Assembly: GCA_003241695.1 (NCBI GenBank)
Contig: QFPN01000004.1
Coordinates: 124,001-188,000, forward strand
Origin: Ancylobacter novellus
GTDB taxonomy: Bacteria; Pseudomonadota; Alphaproteobacteria; Rhizobiales; Methylopilaceae
Length of the DNA: 64,000 bases
Direction: 5' to 3'
Part shown: positions 1 to 8,181 of the stretch, piece by piece
Position numbering within the stretch: the first letter of the stretch is position 1
Layout: the number at the start of each line of letters is the position of its first letter
Made by a program: the position numbers and the translations under genes
The notes under the pieces: generated by a model
What the model saw: the letters and a program-made list of their open reading frames with translations, nothing else
The model's database searches: none
Told to the model about the DNA's origin: nothing

Positions 1-102
1 TACGGCCAGACGGTCGGGTCGGGGCATTTCTGCCAGCTCGAGGTTCCCGAGCAGGTGAACGCGATGATCGACCGGTTCGAAAAGGTGGCCGCGGCGGGGT
101 GA
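1..102 (+). CDS. C-terminal end of an alpha/beta hydrolase-like protein (partial)
   Basis: Frame 1 is open from the window edge and encodes 33 residues before a TGA at 100-102. The tail contains GSGHFCQLEVPEQVN followed by an amphipathic MIDRF helix. This resembles the end of many alpha/beta hydrolases, where the catalytic histidine sits in a GxGHF-type loop just before the final helix. Only this tail is visible, so the family call rests on one short motif. It converges on ftsZ. Confidence 0.5.
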   Translation, partial: YGQTVGSGHFCQLEVPEQVNAMIDRFEKVAAAG

Positions 103-150
103 CGGGGCGCGGCTTCGGGCTATCGGCGCGCGCTCTCGCCATGGCCTCCG

Positions 151-249
151 CCGTCATGCCCGCGCCTTCGCGCGGGCGTCCACGACTGCGTCGTAGAGCA
201 TCGCGCGAGCCGAAGTCGTGGATACCCGGCCTGCGGCTGGGCATGACGG
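151..249. repeat. Palindromic intergenic repeat, family A, copy 1
   Basis: The outer arms are CCGTCATGCC on the left and GGCATGACGG on the right. Inside are a second hairpin (CGCGCCTTCGCGCG) and the family core read as CCACGACT and AAGTCGTGGATACCC. Related copies occur at 10605-10700, 25572-25666 and 61324-61419. This copy lies in the convergent gap between the hydrolase-like gene and ftsZ, beside the ftsZ terminator. Function is unknown. Confidence 0.8.
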
Positions 250-294
250 CGGCGGCGGCGGCGGCGTCCGCGCCTCCCCTTGCATCGACACAAG

Positions 295-326
295 AAAAGG
301 CCCGGACGTCGCCGTCCGGGCCTTTT
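295..326 (-). terminator. Rho-independent terminator downstream of ftsZ
   Basis: A perfect 14-bp stem (295-308 pairing with 313-326) with a four-base loop carries A/T runs on both flanks, so it could work in both directions. It lies 34 bases beyond the ftsZ stop and closes the division cluster. Confidence 0.85.
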
Positions 327-360
327 CGTTTCAGTCCGGCCGGAGCCTCAGTTCACGCCC

Positions 361-2061
361 TCAGTTCGCCTGGCGGCGGAGGAAGGCCGGGATCTCGAGC
401 TGGTCGTCCTCGAGGCCGCGCGGGTGCTGCGGCGCCGGGGCGCGGCCGTGGGGGTCGAGCTGGCCCTGGGCCGGGCGGCTCATCGGCGGCTGCGGGCGGC
501 GGGCGTAGTCGCTCTGCGGCGCGGGCGGGGCCATGCGCTGCTGCGGCTGCGGAGCCGGCTGCTGATAGGCCTGCTGCGGCGCGTGATGATGCCCCTCTTC
601 CTCCGGGCCGCGGGCGAGGCCGCTGGCGTTGGCGAGGCGCTGGAGCAGCGTCATGCGCTTCTTGTCAGGCTGGGTCGCGACCTCCTGATGGTGGTTGGCG
701 CGGATCTGCGCCTGGGCCGGCATCGGCAGGTCCTCGATCCGCGGCATGCGCGGCGCGCGCGACGGGGCGCGCTCGGCGTGCGGCGGGATGAAGGGCGCCT
801 CGTGGACGTTGTCCTCCTCGAGATGCGGCTCGGAAGCGATCTGCGTCTCGGCCATCAGCGCCGGCTTCGGAGCCGCCGGGCGGATGGTGACGTCCTCGAT
901 CGCGGCGACGACCTGCGCGTCGTAGGGGTTTTCGAGCGGTGCCTCGTACTGCTCGGCCGGGGCGGACGGGCGGAAGGTCGGCAGCGGCTGCGGCTCGGGC
1001 GAGCGGTGCTGGATCGGCGCCGGGGCGGGCTTCGCCCGGCTCGCGATCTCGGCGATGCGCTGCTCGGCCGCGGACGGCATGCCGGCTTCGAGGATGTGGT
1101 CGATGCCGGTCGCGACGACCGACACGCGGATGATGCCCTCGAGGCTCTCGTCGAAGGTGGCGCCGAGGATGATGTTGGCCTCGCTGTCCACTTCCTCGCG
1201 GATGCGGGTCGCCGCCTCGTCGACCTCATAGAGGGTGAGGTCGTTGCCGCCGGTGATCGAGATCAGCAGGCCACGGGCGCCCTTCATCGAGACGTCGTCG
1301 AGCAGCGGGTTGGCGATGGCGGCTTCGGCGGCCTGCACGGCGCGCTTCTCGCCGGACGCTTCGCCCGTGCCCATCATCGCCTTGCCCATCTCGCGCATGA
1401 TCGCGCGGACGTCGGCGAAGTCGAGGTTGATCAGGCCTTCCTTGACCATGAGGTCGGTGATGCAGGCGACGCCCGAATAGAGCACCTGGTCGGCCATCGC
1501 GAAGGCGTCGGCGAAGGTGGTGCGCTCGTTCGCGACCCGGAACAGGTTCTGGTTCGGTATGACGATCAGGGTGTCGACCGCCTTCTGAAGCTCTTCGATG
1601 CCGGCCTCGGCCGTCTTCATGCGGCGCTGGCCCTCGAAGTGGAAGGGCTTGGTCACGACGCCGACGGTGAGGATGCCGGCCTCGCGGGCGGCGCGGGCGA
1701 TCACGGGTGCGGCGCCCGTGCCGGTGCCGCCGCCCATGCCGGCCGTGATGAACGCCATGTGGGCGCCCGACAGGTGGTCGCGGATCTCGTCGATCACCTC
1801 TTCGGCGGCCGCGCGGCCGACTTCAGGCTGCGAACCGGCGCCGAGGCCTTCGGTGACCTGCACGCCCATCTGGATGATGCGCTCGGCCTTCGAGAGGGTG
1901 AGCGCCTGGGCGTCGGTGTTGGCGACCACGAAGTCGACGCCGACCAGACCCGCGTCGATCATGTTGTTGACCGCGTTGCCGCCAGCGCCGCCGCAGCCGA
2001 ACACGGTGATGCGGGGCTTCAGTTCCCGGATGTCCGGCATCTTCAGGTTGATGGTCATCAC
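361..2061 (-). CDS. ftsZ: Cell division protein FtsZ
   Basis: Tubulin-like GTPase that polymerises into the Z ring at mid-cell and recruits the divisome. The 566-residue product has the nucleotide-binding GCGGAGGNA near residue 23 and the tubulin signature GGGTGTG at 110-116. A long proline-, glutamine- and alanine-rich linker runs from about residue 345. The C-terminal peptide LEIPAFLRRQAN is the site that normally binds FtsA and other anchors. Total length is typical of rhizobial FtsZ, well above the roughly 380 residues of E. coli. It is the last gene of the dcw cluster, 101 bases after ftsA, and is followed by a strong terminator. A GAGTC (GANTC-type) site lies 30 bases upstream of the start, at 2091-2095. 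No lpxC follows it, unlike the arrangement in many proteobacteria. Confidence 0.98.
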   Translation of the reverse strand: MMTINLKMPDIRELKPRITVFGCGGAGGNAVNNMIDAGLVGVDFVVANTDAQALTLSKAERIIQMGVQVTEGLGAGSQPEVGRAAAEEVIDEIRDHLSGAHMAFITAGMGGGTGTGAAPVIARAAREAGILTVGVVTKPFHFEGQRRMKTAEAGIEELQKAVDTLIVIPNQNLFRVANERTTFADAFAMADQVLYSGVACITDLMVKEGLINLDFADVRAIMREMGKAMMGTGEASGEKRAVQAAEAAIANPLLDDVSMKGARGLLISITGGNDLTLYEVDEAATRIREEVDSEANIILGATFDESLEGIIRVSVVATGIDHILEAGMPSAAEQRIAEIASRAKPAPAPIQHRSPEPQPLPTFRPSAPAEQYEAPLENPYDAQVVAAIEDVTIRPAAPKPALMAETQIASEPHLEEDNVHEAPFIPPHAERAPSRAPRMPRIEDLPMPAQAQIRANHHQEVATQPDKKRMTLLQRLANASGLARGPEEEGHHHAPQQAYQQPAPQPQQRMAPPAPQSDYARRPQPPMSRPAQGQLDPHGRAPAPQHPRGLEDDQLEIPAFLRRQAN

Positions 2062-2162
2062 AAGCCTCTAGAATGTTCGCGCCAACCGGCGAGTCGTTTC
2101 AGTCCTCGGCGATCGGAGGGCGCGTTATGGCCCCTGCCGACCGACGGCCGCCGCGCCGCCGG

Positions 2163-3491
2163 TCAGAAGCTCTCCTTCAGCCACCGGCCGACCCGGTGGA
2201 TGTACGTGTCCCTGGACGGCTGCGAGCCGCCGCGGCGCATGCGCCGCGGATCGACGTGCTCGACGCCGGCGACCTGCGGATAGACCAGCAGTCCGACGGG
2301 CGTGGCGAAGGCCGGTCCCTTGGCCGCCTCCGGAAGGCCGCGCGCGCCCAGCGGACGGCCGATGCGGACCGGCCGGTCGAGGATTCTCCGCGCGAGTTCG
2401 GGGAGCCCGGTGAGCTGGCAGGCGCCGCCGGTCAGCACCACGCGGCGCGCCTCGTTGGCGTGGCCCGACGCCCTGAGGCGGTCGCGCACCAGCTCGAGCG
2501 TCTCCTCGACGCGCGGCTTGACGATCTTCACGATCATCGACTTCGGCAGATAGTTCTGCGCCTCGAGCTCCGCCTCGCCGACCGGCGTCACCGCAATCTG
2601 CTCGCGCTCGTCGGCGATGGAGGGGAACACGCTGGCGTGCAGCGTCTTCAGCCGCTCCGCTTCGTCGATCGAGGTCGAGAGGCCGCGGGCGAGGTCGAGC
2701 GTGACGTGATGGCCGCCGAGCGCCACCGCGTCGCAATGCACGAAGGAGCCGTGCTGGAACACCGCGACCGAGGTCGCGCCGCCGCCCATGTCGATCAGCG
2801 TCACGCCCATCTCGCTCTCGTCGTCGACGAGGCTCGCGAGGCCGGCGGCGTAGGGGCTTGCCACCATGGTCTCGACATTGAGGTGGCTACGCTCGACGCA
2901 GAGCGTGAGATTGCGCAGCGGAGCGCCTTCGGCGGTCACGATGTGCATATCCACGCCGAGCTGCTGCCCGACCATGCCCTGCGGGTCCCGGACGCCGCGC
3001 GTCGCGTCGAGCGCGAAGCCGGTCGGGATCGAGTGGGTCACGCAGCGGTTGGGCCGCACGGTGTGGACGCAGCCGGCCTGCAGCACGCGGCGGACGTCGC
3101 GGTCCTCCACGGGGCGGCCGGCGATGTCGACTTCGGCGTGGAAGGTCTCGGAGGCGAGGCGCCCGGCCGAGACCGACACGATCACGCTTTCGATCTGGAC
3201 GTTGGCCATGCGCTCGGCGGCCGCGACCGCGTTGCGGATGGCCTGCTCGGCCGCCGCCATGTCGACGATCTTGCCGCCCTTCACGCCCTGCGAGCGCTGG
3301 TGGCCGACGCCGATCAGCTCGACCATGTGGCTGCGGTCCGGCAGCGCGTCGCCGGCCTCGATCGGCTTCAGCCGCGCGACCATGCAGGCGATCTTCGACG
3401 TGCCGACGTCGAGCGCGGACACGATGACGGCCCGGCGCGGCGGCAGCGGGCGCATCTTCGGAACGACGCCGTAGGGGAACGCGCCGCTCAT
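2163..3491 (-). CDS. ftsA: Cell division protein FtsA
   Basis: Actin-like ATPase that tethers FtsZ to the inner membrane and links it to later divisome proteins. The 442-residue product shows the phosphate-1 motif ALDVGTSKIACMV near residue 26, the second phosphate motif DMGGGATSVAVF in its middle, and a C-terminal amphipathic helix (RVGRWLKESF) of the membrane-targeting type. The ATG at 3491 was chosen because it overlaps the ftsQ stop as ATGA and because the longer open frame upstream has no FtsA-like sequence. The order ftsQ-ftsA-ftsZ is the conventional one. Confidence 0.96.
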   Translation of the reverse strand: MSGAFPYGVVPKMRPLPPRRAVIVSALDVGTSKIACMVARLKPIEAGDALPDRSHMVELIGVGHQRSQGVKGGKIVDMAAAEQAIRNAVAAAERMANVQIESVIVSVSAGRLASETFHAEVDIAGRPVEDRDVRRVLQAGCVHTVRPNRCVTHSIPTGFALDATRGVRDPQGMVGQQLGVDMHIVTAEGAPLRNLTLCVERSHLNVETMVASPYAAGLASLVDDESEMGVTLIDMGGGATSVAVFQHGSFVHCDAVALGGHHVTLDLARGLSTSIDEAERLKTLHASVFPSIADEREQIAVTPVGEAELEAQNYLPKSMIVKIVKPRVEETLELVRDRLRASGHANEARRVVLTGGACQLTGLPELARRILDRPVRIGRPLGARGLPEAAKGPAFATPVGLLVYPQVAGVEHVDPRRMRRGGSQPSRDTYIHRVGRWLKESF

Positions 3492-4522
3492 GTCTGGCCA
3501 GCCTTCTTGCGCGCCTTGGCCGCCGCCTTGTCGGCCTCGGCCATCTGGTCCGCGGCTTCGGGAGACAGGCGCACCACCACCTTCGAGGGCGAGCGCATGT
3601 CGACCACGGTGATCCACTTCGCGAACAGGTTCTGTCGCTCCTGCAGGGTCTCTAGGCGCTTCAGCGCGTCGGCGTAGCCGGTCTCGGGAAGCTTGACCTC
3701 GACGCCGGAGCGCAGCCGCAGGTTCCAGCGACGCTCGGCGACCAGCACCGCGGCGTAGGTCTCCTCGCGGACCTTCGGCGCGAGCGCGAGCGCGTCGAGC
3801 AGCTTCTGCGCTTTCATGTTGGCCGAGGGGCCGACGACGAGCGGCAGATGGGCGAAGCGACTGTCCCGGAAATCGTCGATCGGCGTGCCGTCCTCGGCGA
3901 GGATCTGCACCTTGCCGTCGTGCTGCCAGAGCGCGAAGGGCTTGCGCTCGACGAGATTCACCACGACGCGGTCGGGGAACAGCTTCTTGACGGTGGCGTC
4001 CTCGACCAGCGGATTGGCCAGCAGGCGCTCACGCGCGGCGCGGACGTCGAGGAAGGGGAGCGCGGTGTCGTCCTTGACGCCGAGGGCGAGCAGCACCTCG
4101 TCGTCGGTGAGCGCGTTCTGCCCTTCCGTCTGCACCGCGACGACGCGGAAGCCCATCAGGTTCGCGGCGGTGACGTGCGCGTTGAGGATCTCGTCCTTGA
4201 CGACCGGCCAGTGGCCGCCGTCGATCATGCCGAGGACGCCGGTTCCGGCGTAGAGGATCGCTACCAGCGCCAGCCCGAGCCGGCGTCGCCGGGCGACGCG
4301 CTCCAGTCGGAACCGGATGTTGGACCAGCGGCTTGCGCCGATCACTTCGTCGACGTCGTCGAGATTGGGCGGCGGCGCGGCCTTCGCCTCGGCGCGCGAC
4401 CGCATGTTCGGGTCGGTGCGGTAGACCAACGTCGGCTTCACGCGCGGCGCGCGGACGGCCGGCGCCGAGCCCCGGTCCTGGGGCTCGTCTATCGATCTAA
4501 GGAGGCGTCCTCCACGAGCCAT
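3488..4522 (-). CDS. ftsQ: Cell division protein FtsQ
   Basis: Bitopic inner-membrane divisome protein that connects cytoplasmic FtsA/FtsZ to the periplasmic septal synthase. The 344-residue product has a charged, low-complexity cytoplasmic N-terminus and one transmembrane helix at about residues 82-100. A POTRA-like domain follows from about 122 to 190, then the FtsQ beta domain and a lysine/alanine-rich tail. The start overlaps the end of ddl by 34 bases. A shorter start at Met40 is possible and would leave the helix and POTRA domain intact. Confidence 0.93.
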   Translation of the reverse strand: MARGGRLLRSIDEPQDRGSAPAVRAPRVKPTLVYRTDPNMRSRAEAKAAPPPNLDDVDEVIGASRWSNIRFRLERVARRRRLGLALVAILYAGTGVLGMIDGGHWPVVKDEILNAHVTAANLMGFRVVAVQTEGQNALTDDEVLLALGVKDDTALPFLDVRAARERLLANPLVEDATVKKLFPDRVVVNLVERKPFALWQHDGKVQILAEDGTPIDDFRDSRFAHLPLVVGPSANMKAQKLLDALALAPKVREETYAAVLVAERRWNLRLRSGVEVKLPETGYADALKRLETLQERQNLFAKWITVVDMRSPSKVVVRLSPEAADQMAEADKAAAKARKKAGQT

Positions 4523-5409
4523 GCGACGAGCTCACCAAACCCCATGCCGGCATAAGCGGCGAGTTCCGGCACGAGCGACGTCTCCGTCATGCCGGGCTGC
4601 GTGTTCACTTCGAGGCAGACGAGTTCGCCGGTTCCGTCGGGACGATCGTCGAAACGGAAGTCCGCTCTGCTGACCCCGCGGCACCCGAGCGCGTGGTGCG
4701 CCGCGACCGTCAGTTTTCGGACCTGTTGGTAAACAAAGGGTGAAATTTCGGCCGGCAGAACGTGCTTCGAGCCGCCCTTGGCGTACTTGGCGTCGAAATC
4801 GTACCAGCCGTCGGAGGGAAGAATTTCGATGACGTCGGACGGCTCGCCCTTGATGACAGCGCAGGTAAGCTCCCGTCCCGCAACGAATTTTTCGGCGAGC
4901 AGAAGCTCGCCGTGCGGCCAGTCGTTCCGCGTGAGCTCCTGCGGCGGGTGGGAATGGTCTTCGTTAACAATCAGCACCCCGACGGAGGAGCCTCCATCGA
5001 GCGGCTTCAGGACGTAGGGCGGCTTGAGCGCGTGCTCTTTGGCGGCTTCCGCGCGCGTCACGACGCGGCCTTCCGCCACGGGCACGCCGGCCGCCGCCAT
5101 GACGGTCTTGGCGCGCTCCTTGTGCATCGCGAGCGAGGAGGCGAGCACGCCCGAATGGGTGTAGGGGATGCCGACCAGCTCCAGCAGGCCCTGCACCGTG
5201 CCGTCCTCGCCGAAGCGGCCGTGCAGCGCGTTGAAGCAGACGTCGGGCCTCACGCGCGCCAGAACCTCGGGCAGGTCGCGGCCGACGTCGATTCGCGTGA
5301 CGCGAAAGCCATGACCTTCCAGCGCTTTGGCGCAGGCTTCTCCCGACCAGAGCGAGACCTGCCGCTCCGAGGACAGCCCGCCCATCAGGACGGCGACGTG
5401 GCTAGACAT
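4489..5409 (-). CDS. ddl: D-alanine--D-alanine ligase
   Basis: ATP-grasp ligase that joins two D-alanines in the cytoplasm to make the dipeptide added by MurF. The 306-residue product has the N-terminal GGLSSERQVS motif, the ATP-grasp loop VLKPLDGGSSVGV and the C-terminal Mg/ATP-binding segment EVNTQPGMTETSLVP. It lies between murB and ftsQ as in most proteobacterial dcw clusters and overlaps ftsQ. A 245-base gap holding palindromic repeats separates it from murB, so it may be translated independently on the cluster mRNA. The DdlB position supports assignment as the division-cluster isoenzyme. Confidence 0.96.
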   Translation of the reverse strand: MSSHVAVLMGGLSSERQVSLWSGEACAKALEGHGFRVTRIDVGRDLPEVLARVRPDVCFNALHGRFGEDGTVQGLLELVGIPYTHSGVLASSLAMHKERAKTVMAAAGVPVAEGRVVTRAEAAKEHALKPPYVLKPLDGGSSVGVLIVNEDHSHPPQELTRNDWPHGELLLAEKFVAGRELTCAVIKGEPSDVIEILPSDGWYDFDAKYAKGGSKHVLPAEISPFVYQQVRKLTVAAHHALGCRGVSRADFRFDDRPDGTGELVCLEVNTQPGMTETSLVPELAAYAGMGFGELVAWLVEDASLDR

Positions 5410-5518
5410 GATCGGCGTTTCCCCATGCGGCCGTCATCCCGGCCGAAGCGGCGAAGCCGCGCAAAGCCGGGATCGTTTTCAAGAATTGAGCGCCAGCCGC
5501 CGGCGGGCGGAAGCGAAC

Positions 5519-5629
5519 TGCGTGCTTCGAGACGCCCGCTGACGCGGGCTCCTCAGCATGAGGACCGTCGAGGAAGCCGAAAACCAACCTCATGCTGAGG
5601 AGGCCCGAAGGGCCGTCTCGAAGCACGCA
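5519..5629. repeat. Palindromic repeat, family B, copy 1 (with a smaller palindrome beside it)
   Basis: The outer arms TGCGTGCTTCGAGAC (5519-5533) and GTCTCGAAGCACGCA (5615-5629) are perfect inverse complements. Inside is an inner inverted pair, CCTCAGCATGAGG and CCTCATGCTGAGG. The same architecture recurs at 23747-23884. Next to it, 5431-5474 carries another palindrome with ATCCCGGC and GCCGGGAT arms. Both lie in the murB-ddl intercistronic gap. Confidence 0.85.
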
Positions 5630-5654
5630 ATTCGCCTCCCCGAAGCGACGGCTC

Positions 5655-6569
5655 TTAGGCCGCCGACCCGATCCGCTTGATCTCCCATTCCAGTTCGACC
5701 CCGGAGGTCTCCCTCACGCGGCGGCGGACCTCCTCGCCGAGGCTCTCGATGTCGGCCGCGGTCGCGCCGCCCACATTGATGAGGAAGTTGCAGTGCATCT
5801 CCGACACCTGCGCGCCGCCGATCCTGTGCCCGCGCATGCCCGCCGCGTCGATCAGCTTCCAGGCGGAGTGGCCCGGCGGGTTCTTGAAGGTCGAGCCGCC
5901 GGTGCGGCTCTTGATCGGCTGCTTGGTCTCGCGGTGCTCGGCGACCGCGTCCATTTCGGCGCGGATCTCGGCCTTGTCGCGCTCGATCCCCTCCATCAGC
6001 GCGCCCGTGAAGATCACGTCGGCGGGCGCGGAGGAATGGCGGTAGGAATAGCCCATCTCGGCGTTGGAGAAGGTCCGCTTGGCGCCCGAGCGGTCAACGC
6101 CGTAGACCTCGACGACGCGTTCGCAGGTCTCGGTCCCGTGGGCGCCGGCGTTCATGCGCAGCGCCCCGCCGATCGCGCCGGGAATGCCGTGATAGAACGC
6201 GAACCCGCCAAGCCCCGCCTCGTGGGCGCTGAGCGCCACACGCTTGTCGGCGGCGGCGGCCCCGACGAGCAGACGGTTCTCGCCGACCCGTTCGATCCCC
6301 GCGAAACTCTTGCCGAGCCGCACCACGACCCCCGCCATGCCGCCGTCGCGCACCAGCAGGTTCGAGCCGAGGCCGATCGGATAAAGCGGCGTTTCGGCCG
6401 GAAGCCGGGCGAGGAAATAGGCAAGGTCGTCCTCGTCGGCGGGCGAGAACAGGACTTCGGCGGGCCCGCCGACGCGGAACCAGGCGAGATCGGCGAGCGC
6501 CTGCCCCGCGATCAGCTTGCCGCGAAGGTCCGGCATGAGGGCGGCGAGGGTTTCAGGAAGGGTCGTCAT
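5655..6569 (-). CDS. murB: UDP-N-acetylenolpyruvoylglucosamine reductase
   Basis: FAD- and NADPH-dependent reductase that turns UDP-GlcNAc-enolpyruvate into UDP-MurNAc, the second committed step of peptidoglycan precursor synthesis. The 304-residue product shows the FAD-binding GLGSNLLVRDGG, the GALRMNAGAHG loop, SYRHS, RTGGSTFKNP and the C-terminal EMHCNFLINVGGAT. The SYRHS loop and compact length indicate the type II MurB class, which lacks the extra Tyr-containing loop of E. coli MurB. It is flanked by repeats on both sides. Confidence 0.96.
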   Translation of the reverse strand: MTTLPETLAALMPDLRGKLIAGQALADLAWFRVGGPAEVLFSPADEDDLAYFLARLPAETPLYPIGLGSNLLVRDGGMAGVVVRLGKSFAGIERVGENRLLVGAAAADKRVALSAHEAGLGGFAFYHGIPGAIGGALRMNAGAHGTETCERVVEVYGVDRSGAKRTFSNAEMGYSYRHSSAPADVIFTGALMEGIERDKAEIRAEMDAVAEHRETKQPIKSRTGGSTFKNPPGHSAWKLIDAAGMRGHRIGGAQVSEMHCNFLINVGGATAADIESLGEEVRRRVRETSGVELEWEIKRIGSAA

Positions 6570-6604
6570 ACGCGCGCGTCCTGAACAAGGCGCGACGCGT
6601 CCGC

Positions 6605-6708
6605 CCCCCTCTCCCGCTTGCGGGAGAGGGTAAGGGTGAGGGCCTGTCCGGATGGCCGCGTGATTGACGCCCCCTCATCCTCACCTTCTCCCGCAAGCGG
6701 GAGAAGGG
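6605..6708. repeat. Palindromic repeat, family C, copy 1
   Basis: Two units face each other: CTCTCCCGCTTGCGGGAGAG followed by TAAGGGTGAGGG, and the inverse CCCTCATCC with TTCTCCCGCAAGCGGGAGAA. Together they can form a large cruciform or mRNA hairpin in the murC-murB gap. A second full copy lies at 12062-12190 and a single unit at 20651-20672. Confidence 0.85.
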
Positions 6709-6750
6709 TCCCCAGGCGTCGCGCTTCGACCACGACCGTTGTCGCGAGCC

Positions 6751-8169
6751 TCACGCCCCCTCCCCCGTGCCAAGCGCCGCCAGCTCGTCCGGCAGCGCGG
6801 CGGCCCAGTAGGTCGACGACCCGGCGCCCAGCAGCACCACGTAGTCGCCGGGCTTCGCGAGCCCCGCCACCACGCCCGCCAGCGCCTGCGGGCTCTCGAG
6901 CGGCACGACATGGCGGTGGCCGCGGGCGCGCAGGCCGGCGACGAGATCGTCGCGCTCCGCGCCCTCGATCGGTTGTTCGCCGGCGGCGTAGACATCGGCG
7001 ACGATCACCGTGTCGGCGTCGTTGAAGCAGGAGGAAAAACCGTCGAACAGCGCCTTGAGGCGCGAGTAGCGGTGCGGCTGGACGACGGCGATGACCTTGG
7101 CGTCCGTCGAGGCGCGGGCGGCCTTGAGCACCGCGGCGATCTCGACCGGGTGATGGCCGTAGTCGTCGAAGATCGTCACGCCGTTCCACTCGCCGACGCG
7201 GGTGAAGCGGCGCTTCACGCCGCCGAACTTGGCGAGGCCGGCGCGGATCTGGTCCGGGGTCGCGCCAAGCTCGTGCGCCACGGCGATGGCGGCGGTCGCG
7301 TTGAGCGCGTTGTGGCGGCCGGCCATCGGCAGCACGAGGTCGTCGAGCGCGGTCTCGGCGCCGGACTTGCGGTCGTGGATCGTCACGCGGAAGCGGCATT
7401 GGCCGCCCTTGAGGTCGAGGTCGCGCATCCGCACGTCCGACTGCGGGTTCTCGCCATAGGTGACGACCCGGCGGTCCTCGATCAGGCCGACCATGTCCTG
7501 CACCGTCGGATGGTCGAGGCACATCACCGCGAAGCCGTAGAACGGCACGTTCTCGACGAAGGAGCGGAACGCCTGCTTCACGGCGTCGAAGGTGCCGAAA
7601 TGGTCGAGATGCTCGGGGTCGATGTTGGTGACGACCGCGACGTCGGCGGGGAGCTTCAGGAAGGTGCCGTCGCTCTCGTCGGCCTCCACCACCATCCAGT
7701 CGCCGTCGCCCATGCGGGCGTTCGCGCCATAGGCGTTGATGATGCCGCCGTTGATGACGGTGGGGTCGAGCCCCCCGGCGTCGAGCAGCGTCGCGACCAG
7801 CGAGGTCGTCGTGGTCTTGCCGTGGGTGCCGGCGATCGCCACGCAGGTCTTCAGCCGCATCAGTTCGGCGAGCATCTCGGCGCGGCGCACGACGGGCAGG
7901 CGACGGTCGCGGGCGGCGGAAAGCTCGGCGTTGTCGCGCTTGATCGCGGAGGAGACCACCACGACCTCGGCCTGGCCGAGGTTCTCGGCCGCATGGCCGA
8001 TGGTGACCGTCACGCCTTTCTCGCGCAGGCGCTTGACGTTGGCGTTCTCGGCGGCGTCCGAGCCCTGCACCGTGTAGCCGAGATTGGCCAGCACCTCGGC
8101 GATGCCCGACATGCCGATGCCGCCGATGCCGACGAAATGGATGGGCCCGATGTCGCGGGGAAGTTTCAT
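6751..8169 (-). CDS. murC: UDP-N-acetylmuramate--L-alanine ligase
   Basis: ATP-dependent Mur ligase that adds the first amino acid, L-alanine, to UDP-MurNAc. The 472-residue product has the N-terminal HFVGIGGIGMSGIA dinucleotide-like loop and the ATP-binding GTHGKTTTTSL. The central domain carries VEADESDGTF and NIDPEHLDHF, and the C-terminal domain DDYGHHPVEI and VVQPHRYSR. Domain order and length are typical. It starts 12 bases after the murG stop. Confidence 0.97.
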   Translation of the reverse strand: MKLPRDIGPIHFVGIGGIGMSGIAEVLANLGYTVQGSDAAENANVKRLREKGVTVTIGHAAENLGQAEVVVVSSAIKRDNAELSAARDRRLPVVRRAEMLAELMRLKTCVAIAGTHGKTTTTSLVATLLDAGGLDPTVINGGIINAYGANARMGDGDWMVVEADESDGTFLKLPADVAVVTNIDPEHLDHFGTFDAVKQAFRSFVENVPFYGFAVMCLDHPTVQDMVGLIEDRRVVTYGENPQSDVRMRDLDLKGGQCRFRVTIHDRKSGAETALDDLVLPMAGRHNALNATAAIAVAHELGATPDQIRAGLAKFGGVKRRFTRVGEWNGVTIFDDYGHHPVEIAAVLKAARASTDAKVIAVVQPHRYSRLKALFDGFSSCFNDADTVIVADVYAAGEQPIEGAERDDLVAGLRARGHRHVVPLESPQALAGVVAGLAKPGDYVVLLGAGSSTYWAAALPDELAALGTGEGA

Positions 8170-8181
8170 GGAAAGACGCGA

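Noticed and set aside
2091..2095. GANTC (CcrM-type) site upstream of ftsZ
   Set aside because: A single 5-base match cannot be distinguished from chance, and no CtrA-type box lies near it. It is mentioned in the ftsZ entry only as a note.
280..2283. A 667-codon open frame antisense to ftsZ
   Set aside because: Arg/His/Asp-rich composition typical of a G+C shadow frame; ftsZ on the minus strand carries every expected motif.
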